The position numbers were made by a program, and so were the translations under genes. DNA of 64,000 nucleotides, taken from contig CAWADK010000006.1 in the NCBI GenBank assembly GCA_963780715.1, positions 121,774 to 185,773 of the forward strand, read 5' to 3'. Below the pieces are notes generated by a model that saw nothing but the letters and a program-made list of their open reading frames with translations, made no database searches and was not told the DNA's origin. Position 1 is the first letter of the stretch. Each line of letters starts with the position of its first letter. The DNA is from JALORV01 sp963780715. Its GTDB lineage: Bacteria > Pseudomonadota > Gammaproteobacteria > Burkholderiales > Burkholderiaceae_F. Positions 41,143 through 50,523 of the stretch are shown here, piece after piece.

Positions 41143-42423
41143 CTAATGATCGGAAGAGTAGAAGCGCGCGAGCAGCGCCTGCACGCGCGCCGCCTCGGCT
41201 TCGTCGCCGGCATCGCGCAGCGTGCTCATCGGATCGTGCAGGAACTTGTTCGTCAGCGCCTGGGACAGTTGCTCGATCACGGCTTCCGGCGCTTCGCCGC
41301 GGGCCAGTTGCTTGAGCGCCCGATCCAGCTCGCGGCGCCGCAGTGCGTCGGCCCGCGTGCGCAGATCCTGGATCACGGGCACCGCGCGACGGGCCTTGAT
41401 CCACTCCTCGAAATCGCGCACGCGCGACTCGATGATGGCCTCGGCCTGGGCCACCGCGGCCTGCCGGCTCTCGCTGCCCGACTGCACGATGCGGCCGAGG
41501 TCATCGACCGTGTGCACGTAGACGTCGTCGAGCCGCGAGACCTCGGGTTCGACATCGCGCGGCACGGCGAGGTCGACGATGAACATCGGTTTGCGCCGGC
41601 GCGACTTGATGGCCCGCTCGATCATGCCGAGGCCGATGATCGGCAGCGAGCTCGCCGTGCAGGACACGACGATGTCGAAGTGCGCGATCGCGTCGGGCAA
41701 CTCGGAAAGCTTGATCGCGTTGGCGTGGAAGCGGTGCGCCAGCGCATGGGCGCGCTCCAGCGTGCGGTTGGCGACCGTGATCGACTTGGGATGCTGCGCG
41801 GCGAAGTGCGTGGCGGTGAGCTCGATCATTTCGCCGGCGCCGACGAACAGGATCTGCTCGCCGCCGAGGTTGCCGAAGATGCGCTGTGCCACCCGCACGG
41901 CCGCCGCCGCCATCGATACCGACTGCGTGCCGATCTCGGTCGTCGTCCGCACCTCCTTCGCCACCGCGAAGGTGCGCTGGAAGAGATGGTTCAGCATCAG
42001 GCCGAGGCCACCCGCGTTGCGCGCCAGCTTTTCGGCCTGCTTCATCTGGCCGAGGATCTGTGGCTCGCCGAGCACCATCGAGTCGAGTCCGCTCGCCACG
42101 CGGAACGCATGGCGCACCGCGCTCGCCTGCGGCAGCACATAGGTGTGGCGCTGCAGTTCGTCCAGGCTCAGCTGCTTCTCGGCGGCAACGAATTCCTGCA
42201 GCGCCTGCTGGGCGCGCTCCGGCTCGTCCGCCGCGCAGTAAAGCTCCGTCCGGTTGCAGGTCGAGATGATCGCGGCTTCGGAAACGCGGCCGCCGGACGG
42301 CTGTGAAAGTCGATCGCGCAGCCGCCCGATCGTCAGGCCAACCTCTTCCGGGACGAACGCCACCCGTTCGCGCACGGCGAGCGGCGCGGTCGTGTGGTTC
42401 AGGCCCAAAGTAAGAAGTTGCAT
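41143..42423 (-). CDS. hemA: glutamyl-tRNA reductase
   Basis: First step of C5 heme synthesis, reducing glutamyl-tRNA to glutamate semialdehyde. The 426-residue protein has catalytic C56 in STCNRTELY, the NADPH fold in ILFVGAGEMIELTA and the C-terminal dimerisation helices. The 42424-42653 gap upstream shows no gene. Confidence 0.96.
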   Translation of the reverse strand: MQLLTLGLNHTTAPLAVRERVAFVPEEVGLTIGRLRDRLSQPSGGRVSEAAIISTCNRTELYCAADEPERAQQALQEFVAAEKQLSLDELQRHTYVLPQASAVRHAFRVASGLDSMVLGEPQILGQMKQAEKLARNAGGLGLMLNHLFQRTFAVAKEVRTTTEIGTQSVSMAAAAVRVAQRIFGNLGGEQILFVGAGEMIELTATHFAAQHPKSITVANRTLERAHALAHRFHANAIKLSELPDAIAHFDIVVSCTASSLPIIGLGMIERAIKSRRRKPMFIVDLAVPRDVEPEVSRLDDVYVHTVDDLGRIVQSGSESRQAAVAQAEAIIESRVRDFEEWIKARRAVPVIQDLRTRADALRRRELDRALKQLARGEAPEAVIEQLSQALTNKFLHDPMSTLRDAGDEAEAARVQALLARFYSSDH

Positions 42424-42653
42424 GGCTGCCGGGAGGGGTATGGCGCCCGGATAACTAGGACCGCCGAATTATAGGCGCCCACCTTCTGGGCCATTGTTGA
42501 TCTTCGTCGTCGGTTGACCCGACGGACGGACTAGCCGCCGGACCCGGGCGCGACCTTGCGCCGCACCATCCGGAGGTCTCGAGCGTCTCGCTCGCGGCAC
42601 GTGGCTGGGTTTCTCCCCGGCGGACGGAGCCGCCCGCGACCTTGTCGCCTCCC

Positions 42654-43349
42654 TCAGCGCTTGCCGAGCCAGTGCTGTGCCTTCTGCATCTCCAGCAGAT
42701 GCGCCGGACAGGTCATCTCGAGGGTTTCGGCCTGATGCAGGCAGACCTGCAGCATCTGCGCCGTCGCCAGCGCGTCCGCCAGTGCGTCATGGCGCGCCAG
42801 CATGCGGATGTTCATCATCGTCAGCCAGTCGTCCATCGTCTTGTTCTCGTTCGACGGATAGAGCGCCGGCAGCAGTTCGGCGAGGTCCAGCCATGCGCTC
42901 TGGCTGATCGTGCCGAGCGTCTCATCGAGCGCGCGATCGATCATCGTCTGGTCGAACTCGGCGCGAAACGCCACCAACGGACAATGGCCGACATACTCCA
43001 GGAAGCGCAGCAGCGAGTCGGCCGGATCCTGGCCGCCCAGTTGCCTCTGGCCGCCGATGCGGTGAACCAGGATGTTGTCGCGGCTCGATGACTCGGGCTG
43101 ACGCAGCACGACTTCGAAGCAGTGGGCGAGATCGATCTTGCCTCGCTCCACCGCGACCGCACCGATCGACAGCACCCGATCGCGTCGCATGTCGAGTCCG
43201 GTGGTTTCGACGTCCACCGTCACGTAGCGCGAGGCGCGGTGGTGGTTGCGCGTCGGCGGCGGCGAGAGTTCCGACAGCCGCTGCAGCCGCACGCTGAGTT
43301 CGGGCGCGAGGCGTGGCGCCGGCCGCAGCAGGCGGCTCAGCAACCCCAT
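42654..43349 (-). CDS. DEDD-family 3'-5' exonuclease (DnaQ-like)
   Basis: A 231-residue exonuclease with ExoI motif VDVETTG (D46, E48), ExoII in VAFRAEFDQTMID and ExoIII in HDALADALATAQM. A 40-residue N-terminal extension precedes the domain. It lies 47 bases after the cNMP/CBS/nucleotidyltransferase gene on the same strand, so the two are probably co-transcribed. It is too short and out of context to be the replicative epsilon subunit. Confidence 0.88.
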   Translation of the reverse strand: MGLLSRLLRPAPRLAPELSVRLQRLSELSPPPTRNHHRASRYVTVDVETTGLDMRRDRVLSIGAVAVERGKIDLAHCFEVVLRQPESSSRDNILVHRIGGQRQLGGQDPADSLLRFLEYVGHCPLVAFRAEFDQTMIDRALDETLGTISQSAWLDLAELLPALYPSNENKTMDDWLTMMNIRMLARHDALADALATAQMLQVCLHQAETLEMTCPAHLLEMQKAQHWLGKR

Positions 43350-43396
43350 GGCGCGGCGTCCGGTCGGTAGCGACGTTCTGGCATGTCGGTCCCGCG

Positions 43397-45295
43397 CTAC
43401 AGCGCGAAGGAAAAGGTTTCCTTGAGCCGCTGCTGCACCTTGCGGGCCTGGCGGAAGGCTTCCTTCAGCATGCGCTGATCGACTTCGTTGAGCGAATTCG
43501 GGTCGATACGGTTCGGATTGGTCGGATGAGGATGCTCCTGCGCGCGCAGCCGCAGTACCTGCACGTAGTGAAACGCCTCGATGGTCGCCTCCACGTGGCG
43601 GGAATCGGCCTTGATCGTCTCGCCCGCGTGTCGCATGCGATCGGCGGTGCCAGTGGCCCGGCTGCCGTAAGCGAGGGCAAAGACGCGCGCGGCGTCGACG
43701 AAGATCCGCGCCCCGCGCTTCTTCAGGTCGAGCGTGCCCTCGCGCCCCGGCTTGTCGGAGACCTGGAACGCACGGATCAGCCCCAGCGGCGGCTCGGTCT
43801 GCAGGGCATTGGCCACCATCAGCCGCAGGAATAACTTGCTTTCCTGCGTGCGCGCGAGCAGCCAGTCCCTCAGGCGGTCAGCCAGCGTGCTGTCGCCGTA
43901 CAGGGGACGGAAATCGAAGAATATGTTCGCGTTGAGCAGCCGTTCGGGCGTGGGCTCGCTGATCCACGTGGTGAACTGTGCCCGCCATTCGGCCTCGGTG
44001 AGGCACAACTGCGGATTGCTCGCCATGATGTTGCCCTTGCACAGCGGAAAGCCCAGCTGGTCGAGCGCGGCGTTGACATCGCGCGCGAAGGCGATCAGTT
44101 CGTGTCGGGCACGCAGGAGTTCCTTGCCTTCGCTCGGTGCGGCGAAGATCAGCGCATTGTCCTGGTCGGTGGCCAGCGTCTGCTCGCCGCGTCCCTCGCT
44201 GCCGAGTGCGAGCCAGCACCAGTCGAGGCCCTCGAGTTCGTGCTCCTGCACAGTGCGATTGATGACCTCCCGCGTCAGTGCGTCGTTGAGCGCGGCGACT
44301 GTCCGCGTGAGCGCTTCGGCGGACACGCCCTGGGCCAGCAGGTTGCGCGTGAGGTTGCGGATGTCGCCGGCGACGTGACCCAGCTGCTTGATCGAACGCG
44401 CCGAGCGGATCGCGTGGTGGATCTGGCGCAGGCTGACGCGCTGCAGCGCGAAGAGATCGTGCTCGAAGATCGTGCCGAGCACCTTGCCATGGGCTGTCAC
44501 GATCATCTGGTGAAAGCCGCCGGCTGCCATGCTCTGGATCGCTTCAGCGGCGGTCGCTTCGGCCGGCAGCGTGATCGGGTCCGGTGTCATCACGCGCGCT
44601 ACCGGGGTCTCGAGCGGCAGGCCCTGCAGCACCACGCGATCGCGCAGGTCATTGAGCGTGAAGACGCCCACCGGGGCCGACTGTTCGTCGACGACGATGA
44701 TCGAGCGCACCGCATGCTCACGCATCTGCGTCAGGGCATCGCGCAGCGAGGTCGTCGCCAGGCAGGTGACCGGTTCCGCGGGCAGCAACTGGGCCAGCGG
44801 GCGGGTCAGCGAATGCTGGTCAGACGCCACCTGGCTGTAATGACGCTGCAACTCGGCGAGCGACTGCTGCGCCAGGACGGTGACGGCCTCGGTGCAGTAC
44901 GCAGCGAACTCGGGTGAGAGCTGGCGCAGTTTCTGAAAGTCATCAACCGCCAGCAGGTACGCGAACACATCGTCGGTTGCCCGATAACTGCGTGTCGGAT
45001 GTCCGCCGGCCGACAGCGCGCCGACGGGAAAGCAGTCGCCGGCCTGCAGCACGCGGTCCGGCATCGTATCGAGACCGGCAGTGACGCTCGCCACGTGCCC
45101 ATTTTGGATGATGTGCAGCGGCGGAAACTCGGCGCTGCGGTCGACGACGACCGTGTCCTTCGCGAAGTACGCGAGCTTGAGCCGCGGAATCAGGAACTGC
45201 AGCGCATCGTCCGACATGCCCGAGAACGGCGTATGTCGGCCCAGAAACTCGCGAACGGCCCCGTAGACAAGAGGCGGCGTGGTGGGCGTGTTCAT
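43397..45295 (-). CDS. cNMP-binding, CBS-pair and DUF294 nucleotidyltransferase protein
   Basis: A 632-residue multidomain protein: a cyclic-nucleotide-binding-like domain (about residues 15-140), two CBS motifs (about 165-290), then a GlnD-like nucleotidyltransferase (LGSEGRGEQTLATDQDNALIF near 368-388) with a helical C-terminal domain. The arrangement suggests a soluble nucleotide-sensing regulator that modifies a partner. It lies between the DnaQ-like exonuclease and the acetate symporter genes, all on the minus strand. The target is unknown. Confidence 0.9.
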   Translation of the reverse strand: MNTPTTPPLVYGAVREFLGRHTPFSGMSDDALQFLIPRLKLAYFAKDTVVVDRSAEFPPLHIIQNGHVASVTAGLDTMPDRVLQAGDCFPVGALSAGGHPTRSYRATDDVFAYLLAVDDFQKLRQLSPEFAAYCTEAVTVLAQQSLAELQRHYSQVASDQHSLTRPLAQLLPAEPVTCLATTSLRDALTQMREHAVRSIIVVDEQSAPVGVFTLNDLRDRVVLQGLPLETPVARVMTPDPITLPAEATAAEAIQSMAAGGFHQMIVTAHGKVLGTIFEHDLFALQRVSLRQIHHAIRSARSIKQLGHVAGDIRNLTRNLLAQGVSAEALTRTVAALNDALTREVINRTVQEHELEGLDWCWLALGSEGRGEQTLATDQDNALIFAAPSEGKELLRARHELIAFARDVNAALDQLGFPLCKGNIMASNPQLCLTEAEWRAQFTTWISEPTPERLLNANIFFDFRPLYGDSTLADRLRDWLLARTQESKLFLRLMVANALQTEPPLGLIRAFQVSDKPGREGTLDLKKRGARIFVDAARVFALAYGSRATGTADRMRHAGETIKADSRHVEATIEAFHYVQVLRLRAQEHPHPTNPNRIDPNSLNEVDQRMLKEAFRQARKVQQRLKETFSFAL

Positions 45296-45403
45296 GGCAT
45301 CGCGCGTGTCGAAGATATCGGGTCGTCAGCGCATCGACAGCCGGTGGCGCTGCGGTTCAGCCGAGCCGACAAAGCCGCATGTTCGCGCGCAATCGGAAGA
45401 ATG

Positions 45404-45430
45404 GAAAAAGGGCCCCGAAGTCGGGGCCCT
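45404..45430 (-). terminator. actP: intrinsic terminator of actP
   Basis: On the minus strand, AGGGCCCCGA, loop CT, TCGGGGCCCT and then a T-run (TTTTTCC). The stem has ten perfect pairs and lies about 38 bases after the actP stop. This is the clearest rho-independent terminator in the window. Confidence 0.9.
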
Positions 45431-45467
45431 GTCAGAGGCGGCGTCGTATCGGACTCCCGGCGGCGCC

Positions 45468-47372
45468 TCAGTGCGCGTGCGCCTTGGCGGCGAGGATGCC
45501 CGTGTTCTGGCGCACGTACAACTCGTCCCACATCTCCTCCGCGCGCTTGTCGCGATACAGCAGCGAACCGAGGATCACCGCAAGGAAGCCGAGCGGGATC
45601 GAGATCAGGCCCGGGTTCTTCAGCTCGAACAACGGCGCCTCGAGACCGACCAGGCTGGTGTTGTCATTCTTGAACTTGTCTAGGTTGGCCTGCGCGGCCG
45701 CCACGGCCTTCTCCAGCCCGGCCTTGTCTTTCTCGGCACGGGCGACCCTGGCAGCATCGCCAGAGGCGAGCGCTTCGCTCAGGGAAGCCAGCCGGGCCGG
45801 CGCTCCATCGACGACTTTCTGCGCGGCGGCCTTGATGGCCTTGGGGTAGGTCATGTTCGGCGACACCAGCACCAGCCCGATCGCTGTCAGCGTGCCTATC
45901 ACCATGCCGGCCACGATGCCGCCGGTATTGCAGCGCTTCCAGTAGAGCGTCAGCAGCACGCACGGGAAGTTTGCCGAGGCGGCTACCGCAAACGCCAGTG
46001 CCACCAGGTGCGCGACGTTCTGACCCTTGGCCGCGATGCCGATGGCAATCGCCATTGCGCCGACGATGACGGTGGCGATGCGCGCCGCCTTGACCTGTTC
46101 CTGCGGCGTGACGTGCTCGCTGCGGATGACGCCGACATAAAGATCGTGCGCCATCGCGCTCGCTGCGGCCAGCACCAGGCCCGCGACCACGGCAACGATC
46201 GTCGCAAAGGCGACTGCCGCAACGAAGGCCAGGAAGAGGTTGCCGAAGAAACTGTCAGGCCCGCCGCCGACGAACTGCGCCAGCAAGGGAGCGGCCATGT
46301 TGCCGCCCGCATCGACCGCGCGGATGTTGGCAGCACCGACGTTCATCGCGGCACCGAGGCCGAGGAACAGCGTCAGCACGTAGAAGCCGCCGATGATCGC
46401 CATTGCCCAGATGACGCTCTTGCGCGCTTCCTGTGCGGTGGGCACGGTGAAGAAGCGCATCAGGATGTGAGGCAGTCCGGCGGTGCCGAACACCAGCGCC
46501 ATGCCGAGCGAGATCTGGTCGATCGGCGCCTTGAACAGCAGTCCGGGTTCGAGGAAGCGCTGGCCGAGTTCGGCCGGCGTCATGTTCTTGCTGGCGTCCC
46601 CGAGCAGCGTAGCGACCTGGGCCTGGACCTTGGCATCGCCGACCGCGGCCTGGAGGAAGGCCGGCAGGGAGAAGCCATAGGGCAACCAGACGAACATCAC
46701 CAGCAGGATCGAGGCCGTCACCAGCAGCACTGCCTTGATGATCTGCACCCAGGTGGTGGCGACCATGCCGCCGAACAGCACGTATCCCAGCATCAGGATG
46801 CCAACGACGACGACCGAGATCTCGTAGTCGATGCCGATCAGCGTTTTGACCAGCACGCCGCCGCCGACCATCTGCGCCGTCAGGTAGAAGGTCGATACGG
46901 TAATGACGGAGATCGCGCCGACGATGCGCACTTTTTTCGGGTCATTTCGATAGGCCAGGATGTCGGCCAGCGTGTACTTGCCGATGTTGCGGCAGGGCTC
47001 GGCGATCACCAGCAGCACCGTGATGTAGGCGACCAGCCAGCCCACGGAGTACATGAAGCCGTCGTAGCCGTAAAGCGAGATCAGGCCCGCGATGCCGAGG
47101 AAAGAGGCCGCGCTGAGGTAGTCGCCGGCGATCGCCCAGCCGTTTTGCAGGCCGGAGACTCCGCCTCCGGCCGTGTAGAAATCGGCCGCCGACTTCACGC
47201 GCTTGGCGGCGAGGAAGGTGACGAACATCGTCATCCCGATGATCGCCGCGAAGACGGCGAAGGTCAGCCAGCGCCATTCGGCTCCGACCGCTCCCTGCGC
47301 GAAGGCGGGAAACGCGATCAGCGGCAGCGCGAGCGCGCCGGCCGCGAGGTAAAGTCCCATGCGCCGGTTCAT
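45468..47372 (-). CDS. actP: cation/acetate symporter
   Basis: A 634-residue sodium:solute symporter. It matches ActP in YTAGGGVSGLQNGWAIAGDYLSAASFLGIAGL, the GTAGLPHILMRFFTVP signature and the C-terminal YVRQNTG. About 85 extra residues between the last two membrane segments form a charged Ala/Lys/Glu-rich stretch, probably a coiled coil, absent from the 549-residue E. coli protein. It overlaps its small partner gene by four bases and ends at a strong terminator. Confidence 0.92.
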   Translation of the reverse strand: MNRRMGLYLAAGALALPLIAFPAFAQGAVGAEWRWLTFAVFAAIIGMTMFVTFLAAKRVKSAADFYTAGGGVSGLQNGWAIAGDYLSAASFLGIAGLISLYGYDGFMYSVGWLVAYITVLLVIAEPCRNIGKYTLADILAYRNDPKKVRIVGAISVITVSTFYLTAQMVGGGVLVKTLIGIDYEISVVVVGILMLGYVLFGGMVATTWVQIIKAVLLVTASILLVMFVWLPYGFSLPAFLQAAVGDAKVQAQVATLLGDASKNMTPAELGQRFLEPGLLFKAPIDQISLGMALVFGTAGLPHILMRFFTVPTAQEARKSVIWAMAIIGGFYVLTLFLGLGAAMNVGAANIRAVDAGGNMAAPLLAQFVGGGPDSFFGNLFLAFVAAVAFATIVAVVAGLVLAAASAMAHDLYVGVIRSEHVTPQEQVKAARIATVIVGAMAIAIGIAAKGQNVAHLVALAFAVAASANFPCVLLTLYWKRCNTGGIVAGMVIGTLTAIGLVLVSPNMTYPKAIKAAAQKVVDGAPARLASLSEALASGDAARVARAEKDKAGLEKAVAAAQANLDKFKNDNTSLVGLEAPLFELKNPGLISIPLGFLAVILGSLLYRDKRAEEMWDELYVRQNTGILAAKAHAH

Positions 47373-47725
47373 GCCTGCCTCCCGATGTTCTCGGCATCAG
47401 CGATCAGTTCGCGTGCCATCGCGTCGAATTCGCGGTTCGCGCGCCGCGCGTAGTAATAGGCGATGGCCCAGGCAACGACGAACTCCGACAGCGCAAACAG
47501 GATGCCGACGTTCAGCGGACCCCAGACCTTCACCCTGAAGAGTTGCGGGAAGTAGGCGGCGCCGATCGGCAGCAGAAAGTAGAACGCAACGGAAAAGATC
47601 ATCAGCCCGGCAAGGAAGCGGACTTTCTTCTCGTGTAGCGACTGAAAGCGCGGATCGGCATCGATCGCCACCCAATTGAGTGTCGCCCTCTGCCCGGTCG
47701 CGCCGGCGAGTGCAGCAGTGGACAT
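47369..47725 (-). CDS. DUF485-type small membrane protein, ActP partner
   Basis: A 118-residue protein with two membrane helices (about residues 39-60 and 70-92) and the family tail YYARRANREFDAMARELI. Genes of this type (yjcH in E. coli) precede actP. GGGAGGG lies before its start. The role is unproven but tied to acetate uptake. Confidence 0.88.
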   Translation of the reverse strand: MSTAALAGATGQRATLNWVAIDADPRFQSLHEKKVRFLAGLMIFSVAFYFLLPIGAAYFPQLFRVKVWGPLNVGILFALSEFVVAWAIAYYYARRANREFDAMARELIADAENIGRQA

Positions 47726-47992
47726 GTCTTCCCTCCCGAGGAAAAGCCTTCTTATGGCGCCGTTATGGCTGCGGCGACACGGAGCACACCCGGACTCGAG
47801 GGCCCCGCCGCGGCTTTGTTATTTCGGCGTTGCCGAACGTAACCCCCGAAACTGTCACGCGGCTTACAAGGACACGACTGAAGGTTGATCTAGGTCTACT
47901 TCGGACGCCGGGTGCGCGGCGGGGCGTGGACCGTGCTGCCTGCACGAAGGGCGAGTCGGCTCACCCGTCCACGTGCCGCGTACGATTACGAC

Positions 47993-48517
47993 ATGGGCAG
48001 GGCCGCCAGCCAATCGCGTGACTTGGTCGTCGTGCCGTCGACGCGCCGCGACATCGACGCGGTCGCTCGACATTGCCGCAAACTGGCGACGCGGCGGGCG
48101 CTGATCTCGGCCGGCGCCTCGGTCGTGCCGATTCCGGGAGTCGACGTGGCCGTCGACATCGGCGTGCTGATGTCGATGATCGAGGAAATCAATGCCGCGT
48201 TTGGCCTGACGCCCGAACAGATCGATCGCCTCGCGCCGCGGCGCAAGGTCTTTGCCTACAAGGCCGTGATGGCGGTCGGCAGTGCGCTGGTCGGCCGCGT
48301 GGTCACGCGCGAACTGGTGATCCGCCTGCTGAAGACGGTGGGCGTGCGCCTGACGGCGAAGCAGGTTGCCCGGACCGTGCCGTTTGCCGGACAGGTGGTG
48401 GCCGCCTCATTGAGTTTCGCCGCGCTGAAGTACCTGGGTGACCGTCACATCGAGGACTGCGTGCAGGTGGCCGACACGCTGATCGACCTCGCCGGCCCCG
48501 TTGTTGCCCACCAGTAG
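47993..48517 (+). CDS. EcsC/DUF697-like protein
   Basis: A 174-residue protein with small hydrophobic helices and the stretch SAGASVVPIPGVDVAVDIGVLMSMIEEINAAFGL, resembling DUF697/EcsC-type membrane-associated proteins. The ATG at 47993 is preferred to a longer reading from 47912. It is transcribed away from actP; function unknown. Confidence 0.7.
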   Translation: MGRAASQSRDLVVVPSTRRDIDAVARHCRKLATRRALISAGASVVPIPGVDVAVDIGVLMSMIEEINAAFGLTPEQIDRLAPRRKVFAYKAVMAVGSALVGRVVTRELVIRLLKTVGVRLTAKQVARTVPFAGQVVAASLSFAALKYLGDRHIEDCVQVADTLIDLAGPVVAHQ

Positions 48518-48598
48518 CGCGAGTTGCCCTGCTGGAGGGGCTGGATCAGGCGTTTCCGCCGCTGAGCGCGCAGCACGGCGGCAGGTGTCAGCACCGCG

Positions 48599-49573
48599 TC
48601 ACTTGCGCAGCGCTTCCTGCTCCAGACCGAGGTAGGTGCCGTAGGCATTGATGCGGTTGGCGGCCGCGAATGCCGGGACCTTTTCGAAGCGCGACCAGTC
48701 GACGGCGGCGTACGCTTCATCGAACGGAGTGAGTTCGCGCACGGCCTTGCCCATCTGCTCGCGCAGGTACAGCAGATAGTCCCGCGTCAGCGCAATATCG
48801 GGCGCCGGGTCGCGCGACGCGGCGCCGTGGCCCGGAATGACGACCGCGGGCTTCAGCGGCGCGATCAGGTCCAGCGTGGCGAGCCAGGAGCGCGTGTCCG
48901 CATTGCCGACGAAGGGAATCCGTCCGCTGAAGTAAAGATCGCCGGCCAGCAGCACGCGCTCGTTTTCGATCCACAGCATGATGTCTTCGGGGGAGTGCGC
49001 GCCGCCGACATCGATCAGGCGAAAGCGCATGCCGCCGCGTTCGAACGAGTACGACTTGCCGCCGGGGAAGTCGATCCAGCGACCGGGCCCCAGCAGCGTC
49101 GTCTTCTCGTCGACGTAGGGCCAGAGATCGCGGCGCCGCTGCTCGAGCCGTTCCTGCGTCTGCGGAGCGGCCAGCGACTCGCGTCCCTTCGCACTGGCCC
49201 AGATCTCGACATCCGGGCCGGACAGAGCCTGCAGGCCGTAGAAGTGGTCCGCATGGAAGTGGCTGACGATGACGACGCGGATCGGCTGTGGCGTGACCGT
49301 CGCGATCGCCCGCTTCATCGCGGCACCGAGTTCCGGCGTGCCGAGGGCGTCGAACACGACGACGCCATCGCGCGTGACGACGAAGGCCGCGTTCGAGTTG
49401 AAGGCATGGTTGGCGGTCGAGGCCATGCCGGAATCGCCCTGGAAGTAGTAGACGTGTTCCGACGCGCGAATCGGCGTCAGGGTCTGCTGTGCCGCCGCTG
49501 CACCGAGCAGAAAGACGCAGGCGGTCAGGCCGAAGGCGACGTGCAGGAACTGAAGGCAGCGGTTCATCGTCAT
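48599..49573 (-). CDS. secreted metallo-beta-lactamase-fold hydrolase
   Basis: A 324-residue protein with signal peptide (cleavage near GAAAA-QQ) and the zinc motif HFHADH at 105-110, plus VLLAGDLYF and VVIPGHGAAS later in the fold. It resembles SoxH/quinoprotein-relay zinc hydrolases. The ATG at 49573 overlaps the stop of the desuccinylase-like gene; ATG at 49567 is an alternative. Substrate unknown. Confidence 0.85.
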   Translation of the reverse strand: MTMNRCLQFLHVAFGLTACVFLLGAAAAQQTLTPIRASEHVYYFQGDSGMASTANHAFNSNAAFVVTRDGVVVFDALGTPELGAAMKRAIATVTPQPIRVVIVSHFHADHFYGLQALSGPDVEIWASAKGRESLAAPQTQERLEQRRRDLWPYVDEKTTLLGPGRWIDFPGGKSYSFERGGMRFRLIDVGGAHSPEDIMLWIENERVLLAGDLYFSGRIPFVGNADTRSWLATLDLIAPLKPAVVIPGHGAASRDPAPDIALTRDYLLYLREQMGKAVRELTPFDEAYAAVDWSRFEKVPAFAAANRINAYGTYLGLEQEALRK

Positions 49574-50523
49574 GGGTCGTAGCGGCCGAGCCGCACCTGT
49601 GTATTGCCGGGCTTCAGATGCCGCAGCGAAGGCATCACCAGCACGGTCTCGTCGTAGGGGGCCTTCCATACAGTACCGCTGTCGCGCGCAATCGGCGTAC
49701 CGGCCTTCGGGACGACGCCGAGCCCCTCGATCGGCACCAGGAACTCGAACGCCATCGACCTGGCGACGACGGGTTCGGTGACCCGCACGACACGCTGCTG
49801 CTTCGGCAGCGGCACCGTCAGGCGTGCCGCAATACTGTCGAACGGCACGCTGCCGGTGGCCGCAAGAAAACGCAACGTCGTGTCGCGCGCCACATCGAGC
49901 GCACGGCGCTCCCAGTGCTGGCCGCATTCGATCAGCAGCGCCTGTTTCGGGCTCGCGAGATCGTTGAAGCCGCCGCGGTCGCGCATGCGCAGCCCGGCCG
50001 GGTGGCCGGTGTCGATCAGGAGGTCGGCCGGCAAACCGACCCGGCGCGCGAGCGCGAGGTGCTTGTCGACCATGCCGCAGACCATGATCGGCCGGCCGGG
50101 TTCGTGCATCGAGTGCAGGTCGAGCAGGAAGTCGGCGGCGTCCACGAACGGCCGCAGTTCGCGCGCGCGTCGCAGTTCGGCCGAATCGCGCGGACCGTCG
50201 AGCACGTCGTCGGCCCAGACGCGGTTGTAGTCCTCGTCGATGTAGCGCGAGGCGTCGGGGTCCTCGAAGTCGAAGCGGGCGAAGGCCGCAACGTTGGCGA
50301 AGGCGACAATCAGGCGACCCGCCTGCGGCCGCAGCCCGGACTCGAGCAACTCGATCAGCGCGTGCGCGCCGCAGAACTCGTTGCCGTGCGTCAGCGCCTG
50401 CAGCATCACGGTCGGCCCGGCGCTGCCGGAATCGAACACGTGCACGAAGTCGACACCGCTCGCGCTCGCGCGGTACGGAGTGATATCGGGCGGCTGGATC
50501 TCGATCGGATGATGTTCAGGCAC
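49570..50523 (-). CDS. succinylglutamate desuccinylase/aspartoacylase family protein
   Basis: A 317-residue zinc carboxypeptidase-like deacylase. Zinc ligands H46 and E49 are in LTHGNEFCGAHAL and a later His in LLDLHSMHEPG; the catalytic glutamate is probably in ALLIECGQHW. The GTG at 50523 is chosen because it overlaps the end of the upstream amidohydrolase gene. It would cleave an N-acyl amino acid; no ast operon is present. Confidence 0.88.
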   Translation of the reverse strand: MPEHHPIEIQPPDITPYRASASGVDFVHVFDSGSAGPTVMLQALTHGNEFCGAHALIELLESGLRPQAGRLIVAFANVAAFARFDFEDPDASRYIDEDYNRVWADDVLDGPRDSAELRRARELRPFVDAADFLLDLHSMHEPGRPIMVCGMVDKHLALARRVGLPADLLIDTGHPAGLRMRDRGGFNDLASPKQALLIECGQHWERRALDVARDTTLRFLAATGSVPFDSIAARLTVPLPKQQRVVRVTEPVVARSMAFEFLVPIEGLGVVPKAGTPIARDSGTVWKAPYDETVLVMPSLRHLKPGNTQVRLGRYDP

